This document shows, piece by piece, positions 62,912-64,000 of a stretch of DNA of 64,000 bases. This stretch comes from Tsukamurella sputi (GTDB lineage Bacteria > Actinomycetota > Actinomycetes > Mycobacteriales > Mycobacteriaceae): NCBI RefSeq assembly GCF_007858445.1, contig NZ_VIGV01000002.1, positions 372,001 through 436,000 of the forward strand, read 5' to 3'. The notes below the pieces were generated by a model. The model was not told where the DNA came from. It saw only the letters and a program-made list of their open reading frames with translations, and did not search any database. Both the position numbers and the translations under genes were made by a program. Each line of letters begins with the position of its first letter. Positions within the stretch are counted from its first letter, which is position 1.

Positions 62912-63363
62912 CAGAAGACCACCACGGAGACGGTCTCGGCCACACAGGCCGGCTTGTCACCGCCCTCGCGCTCGATCGTGACCCGAGCGACGACCTGCTG
63001 ACCGCCGCCACCGGGGGTGACGGAGACCAGCTCGACACCCGCGCGCACCCGCGACCCGACCGGGACGGGCGACGGGAAGCGCACCTTGTTGGCCCCGTAG
63101 TTGACGCCCATCTTCGTGCCCTCGACGGTGTAGATCTGCCACACCAGCATCGGGATGAGCGACAGGGTCAGGTAGCCGTGGGCGATGGTCGAACCGAAGG
63201 GCCCGGCCTTCGCCTTCTCCTGGTCCACATGGATCCACTGGTGGTCGCCGGTGGCCTCGGCGAACTGGTCGATGCGCGTCTGGTCGATCTCGATCCAGTC
63301 GCTGTAGCCGAGGTGCTCGCCGACGGCGGCCTGCAATTCCTCGAGTCCGTTGAGTACCCGCAT
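62911..63363 (-). CDS. MaoC-like enoyl-CoA hydratase
   Basis: A 150-aa hot-dog-fold hydratase. The hydratase-2 motif is FAEATGDHQWIHVDQEKAKA, with the catalytic dyad D40 and H45, and PFGSTIAHGYLTLSL follows. It closely resembles mycobacterial HtdZ (Rv0130). It adds water to an enoyl-CoA to give the 3-hydroxyacyl-CoA, as needed after the ACAD step. GGAGGGAG before ATG 63363 decides the start; a longer frame upstream is rejected. Confidence 0.93.
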   Translation of the reverse strand: MRVLNGLEELQAAVGEHLGYSDWIEIDQTRIDQFAEATGDHQWIHVDQEKAKAGPFGSTIAHGYLTLSLIPMLVWQIYTVEGTKMGVNYGANKVRFPSPVPVGSRVRAGVELVSVTPGGGGQQVVARVTIEREGGDKPACVAETVSVVVF

Positions 63364-63394
63364 GATGTGCTCTCCCTCCTGGTCCTGTCCGGCC

Positions 63395-64000
63395 CTAGTC
63401 CTTGGGCCCGCCGGCCACGTAGACCACCTGGCCGGAGACGAATCCGGCGCCCTCACTGGCGAAGAAGCTGGCGGTGTGTGCGATGTCGGCGGGGAGGCCG
63501 ACGCGCTGCACCGGGATCTCCTTGGCGGCCGCGGTCTTGAAGTCCTCGAAGGACATGCCGATCCGCTCGGCGGTCGCAGCGGTCATGTCGGTCGCGATGA
63601 AACCGGGGGCGATGGCGTTGGCGGTCACACCGAAGCGGCCGAGCTCGAGTGCGAGTGTCTTGGTGAGGCCCTGCATGCCCGCCTTCGCGGCCGAGTAGTT
63701 GGCCTGGCCGCGGTTGCCCAGCGCCGAGGTCGACGACAGGTTGACGATGCGGCCCCACTTCTCCTGGGTCTGGTATTTCTGCACCTCGCGCGACATGAGG
63801 AAGGCGCCGCGCAGGTGCACGCCCATCACCGAATCCCAGTCGGAGACGGTCATCTTGAAGAGCAGGTTGTCGCGGATGATGCCGGCGTTGTTGATCAGGA
63901 TGGTCGGCGGGCCGAGCTCCTCGGCGACGCGCGAGACGGCGGCACCGACCTTCTCCTCGTCGGAGACGTCGACGCCGACGCCGATCGACCGGCCCCCGGC
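63395..64000 (-). CDS. SDR-family 3-oxoacyl reductase/3-hydroxyacyl-CoA dehydrogenase (partial, N-terminus outside window)
   Basis: The last 201 residues of a short-chain dehydrogenase. NNAGIIRDN and VNLSSTSALGNRGQ give the NAD-binding and catalytic serine parts; YSAAK has the Y and K of the active site. LINNAG and GFIATDMT complete the FabG-like pattern, and it ends VYVAGGPKD. It likely oxidises the 3-hydroxyacyl-CoA made by the MaoC enzyme, or it may act on a 4-oxo group as LvaD-like enzymes do. The gene continues past 64000. It stops 31 bases before the MaoC start, in the same operon. Confidence 0.92.
   Translation of the reverse strand, partial: AGGRSIGVGVDVSDEEKVGAAVSRVAEELGPPTILINNAGIIRDNLLFKMTVSDWDSVMGVHLRGAFLMSREVQKYQTQEKWGRIVNLSSTSALGNRGQANYSAAKAGMQGLTKTLALELGRFGVTANAIAPGFIATDMTAATAERIGMSFEDFKTAAAKEIPVQRVGLPADIAHTASFFASEGAGFVSGQVVYVAGGPKD

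Noticed and set aside
1-64000. CRISPR arrays, insertion sequences, toxin-antitoxin or prophage genes
   Set aside because: No regularly spaced direct repeats, transposase motifs, terminal inverted repeats or phage structural genes were seen on either strand.

Overview
This 64 kb window is high-GC actinobacterial DNA, almost certainly from a mycolic-acid-producing member of the Mycobacteriales. The evidence is a phosphatidylinositol-phosphate synthase next to an AP4A-phosphorylase-type HIT protein and thrS, an AftC-type arabinofuranosyltransferase, HemQ-dependent heme synthesis, Cei, and a primary sigma factor with a lysine-rich N-terminal extension. From memory, the block at about 23.1-44.4 kb follows the gene order of Mycobacterium tuberculosis Rv2670c-Rv2703, with several genes missing. 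A Tsukamurella/Gordonia-like genus is my best guess, but nothing here proves the genus. I see no rRNA, CRISPR array, insertion sequence, prophage or replication origin.

Layout. 0-4.8 kb (minus): pgsA (cut by the window edge), a HIT protein, thrS, a FhuF-like Fe-S protein, a PGPGW membrane protein and a nucleotidyltransferase-like protein. 5.2-6.7 kb: a secreted low-complexity repeat protein behind a 430-base leader. 6.7-12.5 kb: a DUF1801 protein, a CoA-transferase/AtuA pair divergent from a LysR regulator, a VOC protein and an anchored hypothetical protein. 12.5-16.2 kb: five tRNA genes (Val-GAC, Cys-GCA, Gly-GCC, Val-CAC and a second identical Gly-GCC) around an acetoacetate-decarboxylase-like/quinone-oxidoreductase operon with a clear promoter-operator. 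16.2-20.2 kb: a DUF6412-like protein plus a second YidC, a YCII protein, a carboxyltransferase, a CGNR zinc-finger protein and a 57-aa CxC protein. 20.3-23.1 kb: an autoregulated copper operon, copA-csoR. 23.1-44.4 kb: the conserved housekeeping block (zapE, RibD-like, pseudo-hydrolase, aftC, msrB, hemQ-hemG-hemE, DUF3000, rnd, dxs, TrmA-like, DUF3159, hydrolase, DUF3710, dut, DUF3093, DUF4193, cei, suhB, ppgK, sigA). 44.5-47.4 kb: a membrane protein, a NarL-type two-component system and a DUF6069 protein. 47.4-64 kb: two acyl-CoA catabolic clusters on the minus strand.

How the genes work together. hemE, hemG and hemQ cover late steps of the coproporphyrin-dependent heme route. copA-csoR is a self-limiting copper export operon, with its operator over the -10. 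At 47.4-54.4 kb, an MHS-family transporter, a TetR regulator, an acyl-CoA ligase and a single-chain biotin carboxylase look like one regulon that imports, activates and carboxylates an organic acid. At 55.9-64 kb, a lactonase-like phosphotriesterase homologue, an acyl-CoA ligase, a separate APH-type kinase next to an ACAD10/11-type dehydrogenase, a MaoC hydratase, an SDR and a two-subunit acyl-CoA dehydrogenase together fit a pathway for gamma-lactones or 4-hydroxy acids. That is the most interesting system I see.

A window-wide pattern is that many genes have a TANNNT -10 hexamer only 6-8 bases before the start codon, which indicates leaderless mRNAs. I used this to choose several starts.
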